From assembly GCF_000286955.2 (NCBI RefSeq), contig NZ_AJYK02000099.1, positions 1-36,375 of the forward strand: a stretch of 36,375 nt of DNA, written 5' to 3'. Of the stretch, positions 7,530-14,591 are shown piece after piece. The notes under the pieces were generated by a model. It was not told where the DNA came from, made no database searches, and was given only the letters and a program-made list of their open reading frames with translations. Each line of letters begins with the position of its first letter. The first letter of the stretch is position 1. Origin of the DNA: Vibrio rumoiensis 1S-45. Lineage in GTDB: Bacteria > Pseudomonadota > Gammaproteobacteria > Enterobacterales > Vibrionaceae. Both the position numbers and the translations under genes were made by a program.

Positions 7530-9539
7530 CTATACATGTTGCTCTGACAGGTATTTCCTTAATTCAGCCGCTTTCTCTTCAGAAACTGGTTGACCAAAGA
7601 GAAACCCACCTTTTTCAAGCCAATCCCAAAACACCAGTAACTTACCCAATCTAATGTTATCAACCCTAACGTAAGACATTTCAAAAACAGCTGAGTAGAA
7701 CTCATTTACCTGGGTGGCCAGCCTACCTACAAAGTTATTCAATACGCCTTCAACCCAATCTTGTTCATGTCCTTGAAGTTCTGATGGCTCCTCAATACAT
7801 AAAAGGTCTCCCGCTCGAAGAAAAGTATCAAGACAGTTATGTTCCGGATCCCAGCTCCCCATTAACACCTTCCAATTTTTATTTAAAAATTGCACTTTAG
7901 TTCTGTGTTTTATCTCATCTAGTTTATTTTTTAACTCTTGAGTCTCTTGAGGTGATTTGTTTACAGAATATGCTGAGAGCTGATTCGACATCTCGATACC
8001 CAACGGACTATGAACTTCGAACAGTTGCATTCGCTTTTCAAGTGGGTAGCTGAGAAGATCATTAGTGATGCTCCATATGGCCACTGGTTTAGGAAGATCT
8101 TTGGCAAGTGATGTTGTTTGAGCACCAATTTTTTCTAAAAGAATGTTCAAATAACGCCGCCAGATGGGAGAAGACAAATCGCTAGATATGACATTCCAAT
8201 AATCGCTCATAACATCTGCTAGGTGGTATCTGATATCCGTTAACTCTTGAACTGTTACATCTTGATTAAGCACTCTTCGGACGTAAACTATTTGATGGTA
8301 CAATCCTCTAAGCTCCTTGGCATGGTCTATACGCTCTGCTTTCCTTTGTCGCTCTTCAAGCCTAGTGCGTGCTTGGGCAATTGCTTGACGAGCTAATTCA
8401 AATAGGGAGTTCCGTTCATCATACTCCTGTAATACATAATCAAAGCATTCATTTATCTCATCTGATAAATGCGCAAGTGCTAACGAAGAAAGCTCCCCCT
8501 TCTCTCCACGAGAATCAATCTGATCAATCAATTGATAGATTCGTTTGACTGACTGTCGAGACTCTCGTTGAGCCTTTTCCTGTATAGCAGCTGACAGTTC
8601 TTGTTGCTTTCCATGTAAAGCAGCTTTTGTATTGATTGCGTATGGTAGTCTTTCTGGAGATAACATTAGGTCACTCAATACCACCATTTGACACCCATAA
8701 CTCATCTCTAAGAAAAGCTCTGTTGATTGAAAATCAAACTCGGGGAAGTGTGCTTCGAAGTAGAACTCTCCGCTCTCTTGGCTTTTAACTAACGCTTCTT
8801 GTGAGAAAACAAAGGCATTACATTGTATGTCTTTTACTTTGCGCTCAAACTCCACAAAACTTTCAGGGTGAGCCTCTAAGGCGATACCGTACATGATGTA
8901 ATAGAAAATAGAATCGCTTCGACCTTCACTAAACAACCAAATCAGGTTGATCTCTTCCTCTAAGAAGAACTGCTCGCGAGCATGGATTATTTCAGGATCC
9001 AACCAACCTTGAATCAACTCTATCGCGAATCGATTACCATTGGTGTCTTCAAAGTAAATATCAGGCTTGCGCCATTTTTTAGAAGTACCTTTTTCTGCAA
9101 AGACAAATTTTTCTACTTGGACTGAATCACGCTTTATCTGATCTGATTCCCTCAATGTACCGGCAATAAAGTGCTTTGTGCGAAAGTGCCATTGAGTTTC
9201 ATGCATTTCAGCTTCAGTGAATGCAAAATCACCATGGTAATCACTGTGAAATGGACAATCGACCTCATCCAACTCCGGAATATGCTTGTGATAGAAAGCT
9301 GCTCTACTAGTCGCACTTCGTGCTCGATACCTTATAGGGAGACCGCAATAACCACATTGAATAAAGTCTTCACCTTCCGCGCTATGAACTACAATTTTCT
9401 TCTTTATAGATGCTGTACGAGCTTCATCAGGTGTTGAACCATAAAGCCCCAGATATTCACTAGCTAATATTGGACCTTCGATGCCTTTAATCGCAAGTTC
9501 CCATAAACCATTTTTGTTATCACTGTTAATGTAATTCAT
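7530..9539 (-). CDS. CoiA-like predicted PD-(D/E)XK nuclease of a defence island (DUF6035-like)
   Basis: 669 residues from ATG 9539. A TTG at 9554 opens the frame earlier, but the ATG has a GGGTGG ribosome-like site 5 bases upstream. The N-terminal half has the CoiA plan, a family first named for competence: a zinc-ligand cluster (C62, C65, H84, H86, C95, H98 by this start), a TEAEMHETQWHFRTK segment, then KPDIYF with D near 160 and AIELIQ with E near 174 and Q near 177, the Q-variant PD-(D/E)XK nuclease core. The rest is long and mostly helical, with a coiled coil at about 300-420, unlike short classical CoiA. It is divergent from a BrxR-like WYL regulator and upstream of hsdR, which suggests phage defence rather than competence. 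The frame continues 82 codons past an amber stop, so the product may be truncated or extended by readthrough. Exact function unknown. Confidence 0.75.
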   Translation of the reverse strand: MNYINSDNKNGLWELAIKGIEGPILASEYLGLYGSTPDEARTASIKKKIVVHSAEGEDFIQCGYCGLPIRYRARSATSRAAFYHKHIPELDEVDCPFHSDYHGDFAFTEAEMHETQWHFRTKHFIAGTLRESDQIKRDSVQVEKFVFAEKGTSKKWRKPDIYFEDTNGNRFAIELIQGWLDPEIIHAREQFFLEEEINLIWLFSEGRSDSIFYYIMYGIALEAHPESFVEFERKVKDIQCNAFVFSQEALVKSQESGEFYFEAHFPEFDFQSTELFLEMSYGCQMVVLSDLMLSPERLPYAINTKAALHGKQQELSAAIQEKAQRESRQSVKRIYQLIDQIDSRGEKGELSSLALAHLSDEINECFDYVLQEYDERNSLFELARQAIAQARTRLEERQRKAERIDHAKELRGLYHQIVYVRRVLNQDVTVQELTDIRYHLADVMSDYWNVISSDLSSPIWRRYLNILLEKIGAQTTSLAKDLPKPVAIWSITNDLLSYPLEKRMQLFEVHSPLGIEMSNQLSAYSVNKSPQETQELKNKLDEIKHRTKVQFLNKNWKVLMGSWDPEHNCLDTFLRAGDLLCIEEPSELQGHEQDWVEGVLNNFVGRLATQVNEFYSAVFEMSYVRVDNIRLGKLLVFWDWLEKGGFLFGQPVSEEKAAELRKYLSEQHV

Positions 9540-9678
9540 AGAGGCCACCCGCAAGTGCGTTACGCTGTTCTGGTTACTTTCTTGACGATCTTCAGTCCCA
9601 ACAATAATATGACCACATCAGCGACAGGTAAATACTGAATACATACACACGTCGCAAAACTGGACAGGAAATGATCAC
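9540..9678. promoter_or_regulatory. Divergent promoter region between CoiA-like gene and WYL regulator
   Basis: 139 bases separate the two divergent starts and must hold both promoters. GCGAC near 9620 and GTCGC near 9651 form a 5-bp inverted repeat, and CGCAAGTGCG followed by GCGTTACGC makes two small overlapping palindromes at about 9551-9566. BrxR/CapW proteins typically bind inverted repeats in just this position. The specific operator cannot be assigned from sequence alone. Confidence 0.35.
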
Positions 9679-10539
9679 ATGAAGAAGTGGCCAATACGCT
9701 GGGATTTATTATTTCGTTATCGCTTAATTGAAATTATTGCCTTGTGGGAAGGCAGGCTGACAACCAATCATTTGATTCAAAGCTTTGGTATTGGGCGTCA
9801 GCAGGCGTCGAAAGATATCAACTCTTATTTGGCTGAAATTGCACCAGGTAATCTCATCTATGACAAGTATCTAAAAGGCTATAAGCCTAGTGAAAACTTC
9901 TCACCCAAGCTCACCACCGGACACGCCGAAGAGTACCTTCATATATTGGCTCGTAGCGAGGATATGATTTCAACGTTTAATTCACTTGAAATGGGTTTTG
10001 ACCACACTAAAACCGTCCGCTCTGTTGCCCGTAACATTTCTCCAGAAGCATTGCGTCCATTAATACAGGCGATAAAAGAACAAAAACGTGTCGATATTTG
10101 CTACACACCCATTAAAGACGGCATTGAAGTAGAAAGAATAATTTCACCGCACACTCTAGTTTGCACGCCTTTAAGATGGCATGTTCGCGCTTACTGCGAA
10201 CACTCCAAAGGCTATCGAGATTTTGTATTAAGCCGAATTAGTGGTGTGCCAGATCTAAATGATAAGGCCCAATATACTAAGGCAGATGATGACCTATGGA
10301 ATACCGACGTAGATATTGAGCTTGTTCCAGACTCAAGATTCGATGATAAGCAAAAGGCCGTGATTGAACATGATTTTGATATGGCAGATGGCGTATTGAA
10401 AATCTCAACGAACCCAACATTAATTCAATATGTTCTCGATACATACAATATTAATGTTCATTCACAAAGAGGAACCGCTCAAGGTCAACAGATTGTGTTA
10501 AATAACTACCACGAATTAAAACAATACCTAGAATTTTAA
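9679..10539 (+). CDS. WYL-domain transcriptional regulator, BrxR/CapW type
   Basis: 286 residues. A winged helix-turn-helix (about 8-90, with TTNHLIQSFGIGRQQASKDI) precedes a WYL ligand-sensing domain (about 124-190) and a C-terminal WCX-like dimerisation region (about 210-286). The core PLRWHVRAYCEHSKGYRDF followed by VLSRI closely fits the BrxR/CapW subgroup, whose members repress BREX, CBASS and other phage-defence operons and are thought to release DNA on binding a nucleic-acid-like signal. It is transcribed away from the CoiA-like gene, the usual place for such a repressor. By inference it controls that gene and perhaps the whole restriction cluster. Start ATG 9679 has AGGA about 9 bases upstream. 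The family is certain; the subgroup is very likely. Confidence 0.88.
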   Translation: MKKWPIRWDLLFRYRLIEIIALWEGRLTTNHLIQSFGIGRQQASKDINSYLAEIAPGNLIYDKYLKGYKPSENFSPKLTTGHAEEYLHILARSEDMISTFNSLEMGFDHTKTVRSVARNISPEALRPLIQAIKEQKRVDICYTPIKDGIEVERIISPHTLVCTPLRWHVRAYCEHSKGYRDFVLSRISGVPDLNDKAQYTKADDDLWNTDVDIELVPDSRFDDKQKAVIEHDFDMADGVLKISTNPTLIQYVLDTYNINVHSQRGTAQGQQIVLNNYHELKQYLEF

Positions 10540-10819
10540 TTCACATTAACCTAGTAAATTTCCACGTCTGAGGGTCAGCATTGACAAATACTTCGATATT
10601 TTACAATTTTATCATAGCAAAGCATGTAAAGGGTTTTACTATCTATGAGCCACTTGGTATCAAAATGCAGGATCTCAATTAATCTACCTCCCCCCTTACT
10701 TGAATGTTACAATCTCCCTAATTACGTAATTTTAGCTATTGGGTTTTATTGGCTATTTGGTAGCGTTTTCGTACCTCTTTTAAACCCACAGCGTGAACAT
10801 CCAATTTAAAGGCGATTCA

Positions 10820-11770
10820 ATGTCAACAATCAACAACGCAATCCAGTGGTTTCCGGGGCATATGCACAAGGCTCGTAAAGAGATCGAAGAAGTTATTCCT
10901 AAAATTGATGTCATCATTGAAGTCTTGGATGCTCGTATTCCTTTTTCTAGCGAGAACCCACTTATTTCACAACTTCGCGGTGATAAGCCTTGTGTGAAAG
11001 TACTGAATAAACGCGATTTATCTGATCCAGAACTGACTCAAATGTGGATCGAGCACTTTGAAAAAGAGCAAGGTGTAAAAGCGATGGCGATCACCACTGA
11101 GAATCCTCAGGAGGTGTTCAAAATCATGGAGTTGTGTCGCAAACTGGCTCCGCATCGTGAAGCTATTGGTAAAGATATTCGCACCATGATCATGGGGATC
11201 CCGAATGTAGGAAAATCGACCATTATCAATACCCTAGCAGGCCGAATGATCGCCCAAACCGGTAACCAACCTGCGGTGACGCGTCGTCAGCAGCGTATCA
11301 ATTTACAAAATGGCATTGTGCTTTCGGATACTCCAGGAATTCTGTGGCCAAAAGTAGAAAATCCGCATAGTGGTTTTCGCCTTGCAGCAACTGGCGCGGT
11401 AAAAGATACGGCGATGGAGTACGATGAAGTGGCTTTTTATACGGTTGAGTACCTTGCGAAGCAATATCCAAATTTATTGAAAGAACGCTACAACATTGAC
11501 GAACTGCCAGAAACTGAAATTGAGCTAATGGAAGAAATTGGCCGTAAACGTGGGGCTCTGCGCGCGGGTGGCCGCATTGATTTACACAAAGCCTCTGAAA
11601 TTCTTCTACATGAATTAAGAAGCGGTACTTTAGGTAAAGTAACTCTTGAACTACCAGAGATGATCACTCAAGAGTTAATTGATGTAGAAATTGAAGCTGA
11701 GCGTAAAAAAGAAGCTCAAATTAAGAAAAAAGAAGAACGTCGTAAGCGTTATTTACGTAACAAGCGTTAA
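10820..11770 (+). CDS. rbgA: Ribosome biogenesis GTPase RbgA/YlqF
   Basis: 316 residues from ATG 10820. A circularly permuted GTPase that acts in late assembly of the large ribosomal subunit. The permuted motif order is visible: G4 NKRD (about 64-67), then G1 GIPNVGKST (about 123-131) and G3 DTPG. The C-terminus is strongly basic (KKEERRKRYLRNKR), suited to rRNA binding. I prefer ATG 10820 over GTG 10793 because AAAGGCG lies 7 bases upstream and MSTINNAIQWFPGHM is the typical family start. It is a single-gene unit closed by a terminator at 11801-11824. It marks the return to core genome after the defence island. Confidence 0.93.
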   Translation: MSTINNAIQWFPGHMHKARKEIEEVIPKIDVIIEVLDARIPFSSENPLISQLRGDKPCVKVLNKRDLSDPELTQMWIEHFEKEQGVKAMAITTENPQEVFKIMELCRKLAPHREAIGKDIRTMIMGIPNVGKSTIINTLAGRMIAQTGNQPAVTRRQQRINLQNGIVLSDTPGILWPKVENPHSGFRLAATGAVKDTAMEYDEVAFYTVEYLAKQYPNLLKERYNIDELPETEIELMEEIGRKRGALRAGGRIDLHKASEILLHELRSGTLGKVTLELPEMITQELIDVEIEAERKKEAQIKKKEERRKRYLRNKR

Positions 11771-11800
11771 TTTTCACTAAAACACGATCTTACTGGATGG

Positions 11801-11824
11801 GCGGCAGGTTCTCTGTCGCTTTTT
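11801..11824 (+). terminator. Intrinsic terminator of rbgA
   Basis: GCGGCAG (11801-11807) pairs with CTGTCGC (11813-11819) around a 5-base loop, with one G-U pair, followed by five T. It lies 30 bases after the rbgA stop. Confidence 0.8.
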
Positions 11825-11862
11825 CATTTAATCAAAAATAAATAGATAGATAAAAATGAACA

Positions 11863-11906
11863 CTGATGCCCCATCAGATTCAGTTGGCTGAATACTGTCC
11901 GCACAG
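11863..11906. repeat. Three back-to-back perfect hairpins
   Basis: CTGATG-CCC-CATCAG (11863-11877) is directly abutted by ATTCAG-TTGG-CTGAAT (11878-11893) and, one base later, CTGT-CCGC-ACAG (11895-11906). All stems are perfect and loops are 3-4 bases. None has a T-tract, so these are not terminators. They sit in the 286-base gap between rbgA and the dehydrogenase, otherwise without a visible gene. An RNA leader, a protein-binding site or a mobile-element remnant are possible. Confidence 0.6.
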
Positions 11907-12013
11907 CCTCATTTATCACTATTTTTATTGAGTTGCTTAACAGTTTTACGACTATAAATGAGCTTTGCATTGCTTGTTATTTTTCTTTAGTGATATAAAA
12001 CTCAGTAATAAAT

Positions 12014-12031
12014 TTTAAACGTACGTTTAAA
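12014..12031. promoter_or_regulatory. 18-bp perfect palindrome, TetR-type operator candidate
   Basis: TTTAAACGTACGTTTAAA is perfectly self-complementary and ends 26 bases before the dehydrogenase start, where transcription should begin. The AAACGTACGTTT core resembles TetR-family operators. No TetR gene lies in the window, so the regulator would act in trans. Confidence 0.6.
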
Positions 12032-12056
12032 CTCATAATACACATCAAAAGGTGAC

Positions 12057-12860
12057 ATGATGGCTTCTCCAAATACTATTTTTATTACCGGTGGCGGCAG
12101 CGGAATGGGTTTAACATTAGCGTTGCGTTACTTAGGGCAAGGCAAAAATATCGCAGTGTTTGATTTGCGCTTTTCAGATGAAGTAAAAGCAAAACTCGAA
12201 CAAGCTTGTCCAGCAACTCAAAAATTATCATTTCATACTGCAAATGTGTGCGACGGTGAACAACTTACTGAAGAAGTGAATCAAGCTGTCAATGCTATTG
12301 GAAAACCACAGCTTATTATTCATTGTGCAGGCATCTTGTTAGCTGGTTTAGTGAGCGAACAATCACAACAAGAATTTGAGAAAGTCGTATCCATCAATCT
12401 ATTTGGCACACGTAATATGGTTGCCGCTTGTTTACCACACTTAGAAACTGATGGTCATATTGCGATGATTTCATCGATGGCTGGCGTAACAGGTAACTAC
12501 ACTTATTCTGCTTACTGCGCTTCTAAATTTGGCGTTATGGGATTGGCTAAAGTGCTTCGAATGGAACTTAAACCGAAAGGGATTAAGGTTTCTGTTATTT
12601 GCCCTCCTGAAGTCTCGACACCGATGGTCACTGAAGAGCACAAATCAATCAACCCAATTACATTAGAGCTCAAATTAGTGGCTGGTGTACTCACGGTTGA
12701 TGAGGCCGTGAATGCTATTATGGCAGGTATTGAAGCGAAAAAGCCGATCATCGTCCCTGGCGCTAAAGCGAAGCTGATTTATTTTTTAAACCGATACATG
12801 CCTGATTTCATTCTTAATTCAGTTGTCGATAAGGTGATTAAAAAAGGCTTAGCTAAGTAA
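12057..12860 (+). CDS. Short-chain dehydrogenase/reductase
   Basis: 267 residues; a cytosolic NAD(P)-dependent oxidoreductase of the classical SDR family. The cofactor motif TGGGSGMG is at about 11-18. The catalytic triad is complete: S in SSMAG (about 141-145), Y and K in YSAYCASK. After the core, a helical C-terminus (about 225-267) includes a membrane-leaning stretch (LIYFLNRYMPDFILNSVV) often seen in SDRs acting on lipids or fatty acids. The substrate is unknown. Two ATG codons in a row begin the gene; AAAGGTGAC lies just upstream. The palindrome upstream suggests TetR control, which would fit a lipid-responsive gene. Single-gene unit ending at a bidirectional terminator. Confidence 0.85.
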   Translation: MMASPNTIFITGGGSGMGLTLALRYLGQGKNIAVFDLRFSDEVKAKLEQACPATQKLSFHTANVCDGEQLTEEVNQAVNAIGKPQLIIHCAGILLAGLVSEQSQQEFEKVVSINLFGTRNMVAACLPHLETDGHIAMISSMAGVTGNYTYSAYCASKFGVMGLAKVLRMELKPKGIKVSVICPPEVSTPMVTEEHKSINPITLELKLVAGVLTVDEAVNAIMAGIEAKKPIIVPGAKAKLIYFLNRYMPDFILNSVVDKVIKKGLAK

Positions 12861-12887
12861 TATCAGATTCAGGTAATTGGACTGTAA

Positions 12888-12919
12888 AAAGGTACCTAAT
12901 GAAGATCATAGGTACCTTT
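12888..12919. terminator. Bidirectional terminator between dehydrogenase and CobW-family gene
   Basis: AAAGGTACCTA (12888-12898) and TAGGTACCTTT (12909-12919) form an 11-bp perfect stem around a 10-base loop, flanked by A and T runs. It serves the convergent genes on both sides. Confidence 0.8.
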
Positions 12920-12946
12920 ATCTTTCTAAGAGAGTGAATTCTCCGA

Positions 12947-13942
12947 TCACGGCAAGATTAATGACAACAAGACATCTTCAAGCTGTTGCCAAGGCATCAG
13001 TTGGCTATCAATCACTTCAATCCTTGATTCATACCCTTCTAGCGTCATTTGATTTACCGATACCACACCATTAGACACATTAAACGCATAGCATCCTTGA
13101 TCGGTGCTCATTACGGCTTTAACACGTTCAGCCGTCAATGCTGATAACATTGAAAACAACTGGTCAAAATTAAACGTAAGCTCTGCACCAAACAGCCAAC
13201 CACAACTGAAATACCCTTGTCCTTTATTTTCTTTACGGACATATTTTTGCCCAGGCTCTAAACCAAAGCTAGGATCTAAATGGTCATGTGAGTGCCCTGA
13301 ATGCCCCGATGTCGGTAACGGCTCTATTATCCTGTCATGATCTAATAAGGATAAATCAAGCTCACCCTGTGACGTTGTCACCAAGTGTAGTTGTTCAATA
13401 TTATGATTATGTTTATTTTTAAAACCGTCAAACCAAAGGATTAGGTTATCTAAGTCTTGCTCTGTCGATTGATCAGATTTATTCGCAACAATGATTTGAG
13501 CTGAATCTAGCTGATCATTAAAATTTTGGTTACTGGTGTATTTTTCATTTGAAACATGACGAGGGTCAACTAAGGCAATTGTGGCTTTGAGATCCACATA
13601 AGGGCTAAATTGTTCTGATAACAACTTAGAAGTCACTTCTTTAGGATGCCCTAACCCTGTGGGTTCAATCAATAAGCGATCAGGCTTTGTTCTCAACAAA
13701 GCATTAATACCGACTGACATAGGCACACCTGCAGTGCAACACATACATCCACCGGGGATTTCTTTGATCATGGCACCTTGTTCTGTCAACAATGCGCCAT
13801 CAATGCCGATTTCACCAAACTCATTAACTAATACGGCCCACTTTTCATTCGCGGGTTTATGTTTCAATAAATGCAAGATGGTGGTGGTTTTACCCGCTCC
13901 TAGAAAGCCAGTAATAATATTCGTTGCAACTCGCTGTGTCAT
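12947..13942 (-). CDS. COG0523/CobW-family metal-handling GTPase (YjiA-like)
   Basis: 331 residues. Members of this family are GTPases that deliver or insert metals such as zinc or cobalt. Visible features are Walker A GFLGAGKTT (about 12-20), the family metal motif GGCMCC with C66, C68 and C69, NKSD for guanine (NKSDQ), a histidine-rich insert (GHSGHSHDH, about 220) and a C-terminal CobW domain ending at the stop. The histidine patch favours zinc or nickel chemistry. The start ATG 13942 has a clear AAGGAG site. I saw no Zur-like operator upstream, so a zinc-starvation role is not supported by regulation. Close to E. coli YjiA in size and motifs; the client is unknown. Confidence 0.88.
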   Translation of the reverse strand: MTQRVATNIITGFLGAGKTTTILHLLKHKPANEKWAVLVNEFGEIGIDGALLTEQGAMIKEIPGGCMCCTAGVPMSVGINALLRTKPDRLLIEPTGLGHPKEVTSKLLSEQFSPYVDLKATIALVDPRHVSNEKYTSNQNFNDQLDSAQIIVANKSDQSTEQDLDNLILWFDGFKNKHNHNIEQLHLVTTSQGELDLSLLDHDRIIEPLPTSGHSGHSHDHLDPSFGLEPGQKYVRKENKGQGYFSCGWLFGAELTFNFDQLFSMLSALTAERVKAVMSTDQGCYAFNVSNGVVSVNQMTLEGYESRIEVIDSQLMPWQQLEDVLLSLILP

Positions 13943-13967
13943 AAGTACTCCTTGGCAGAGCCCGCAG

Positions 13968-14003
13968 TATATACCTAAGTGACTTCAAGGTGCAGTTTTA
14001 CGC
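13968..14003. repeat. Short intergenic repeat, copy 1
   Basis: Begins TATATACCTAAGTGACTTC and continues AAGGTGCAGTTTTACGC. Related sequence appears at about 20610 and 23229 in this window, always in intergenic DNA. I recognise it as a common interspersed element of vibrio genomes (from memory). Confidence 0.55.
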
Positions 14004-14114
14004 ATGAATAAAAGATCATTTTATAGAAAGTAAACCACTCACAACCGCATGATGATCAATGACTGATTTATGTTCACTTGGCGGTCTTTGTGAATCACTT
14101 CCTTTATAAATGCA

Positions 14115-14142
14115 AAAAGCGCACCAATTGCAGTGCGCTTTT
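14115..14142 (-). terminator. Orphan intrinsic terminator between divergent genes
   Basis: AAAAGCGCAC (14115-14124) and GTGCGCTTTT (14133-14142) form a 10-bp perfect stem with an 8-base loop. Read on the minus strand it ends in five T, on the plus strand in four T then C. The flanking genes diverge (CobW family leftward from 13942, clcA rightward from 14592), so it serves neither; an unannotated transcript is implied. Confidence 0.65.
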
Positions 14143-14220
14143 CCCCTCGTAACTCAATCGTGAGTATGCGAATCAATTGGATATTGTAATCCGTTGATCA
14201 TGGTCGAGGATTTTCAATTT

Positions 14221-14313
14221 TTAAACGTTACTTTCCAAATTGTAATGTCGCACTTTGAAAACACGTAATGCGGGATTCGGTGCACTACGCCAACAGAAGA
14301 TCTTTTCCTCCAT
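14221..14313 (-). CDS. Possible 30-residue small protein upstream of the orphan terminator
   Basis: In the 649-base gap between the CobW-family gene and clcA, ATG 14313 opens a 30-codon frame (MEEKIFCWRSAPNPALRV then FKVRHYNLESNV) that ends at TAA 14221, 79 bases before the orphan minus-strand terminator. Composition is protein-like, but there is no good ribosome site. It may be a small protein, the remnant of a larger gene, or part of a small RNA. I see nothing else coding in this gap. Confidence 0.25.
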   Translation of the reverse strand: MEEKIFCWRSAPNPALRVFKVRHYNLESNV

Positions 14314-14591
14314 GTGAAATTTGAACTCTTCTGCTTGTTAAAAGCATGGCACAAAAACCATGAAACTCAAGGTCAGCATTAAATAATTCAACCCTTTTCT
14401 TCTGTATTTCTAATTTATTTTATAATTGATGAGGTTACTTGAACTTACCATGATCTAGGTAAAATAACTTTTCGTAACAATTTGATGTAATAATCTAATC
14501 GCCTCTTATAATAAGGCATTGCAAGTATCTAAATTAAGAGCGGATGGCTCTCGTTTCTGTTCACTTTTAACCGTAGGAAACAAAGGACGTA

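Noticed and set aside
9540..9554. TTG start for the CoiA-like protein
   Set aside because: No ribosome site before it; the ATG five codons later has one.
10540..10819. Search for a tRNA, attachment site or transposon end at the right border of the defence island
   Set aside because: No tRNA fold, direct repeat or transposase remnant could be recognised in this gap; the mode of island insertion stays unknown.
13943..14040. Zur box upstream of the COG0523/CobW gene
   Set aside because: No palindrome resembling a Zur site was found; only the interspersed repeat is there.
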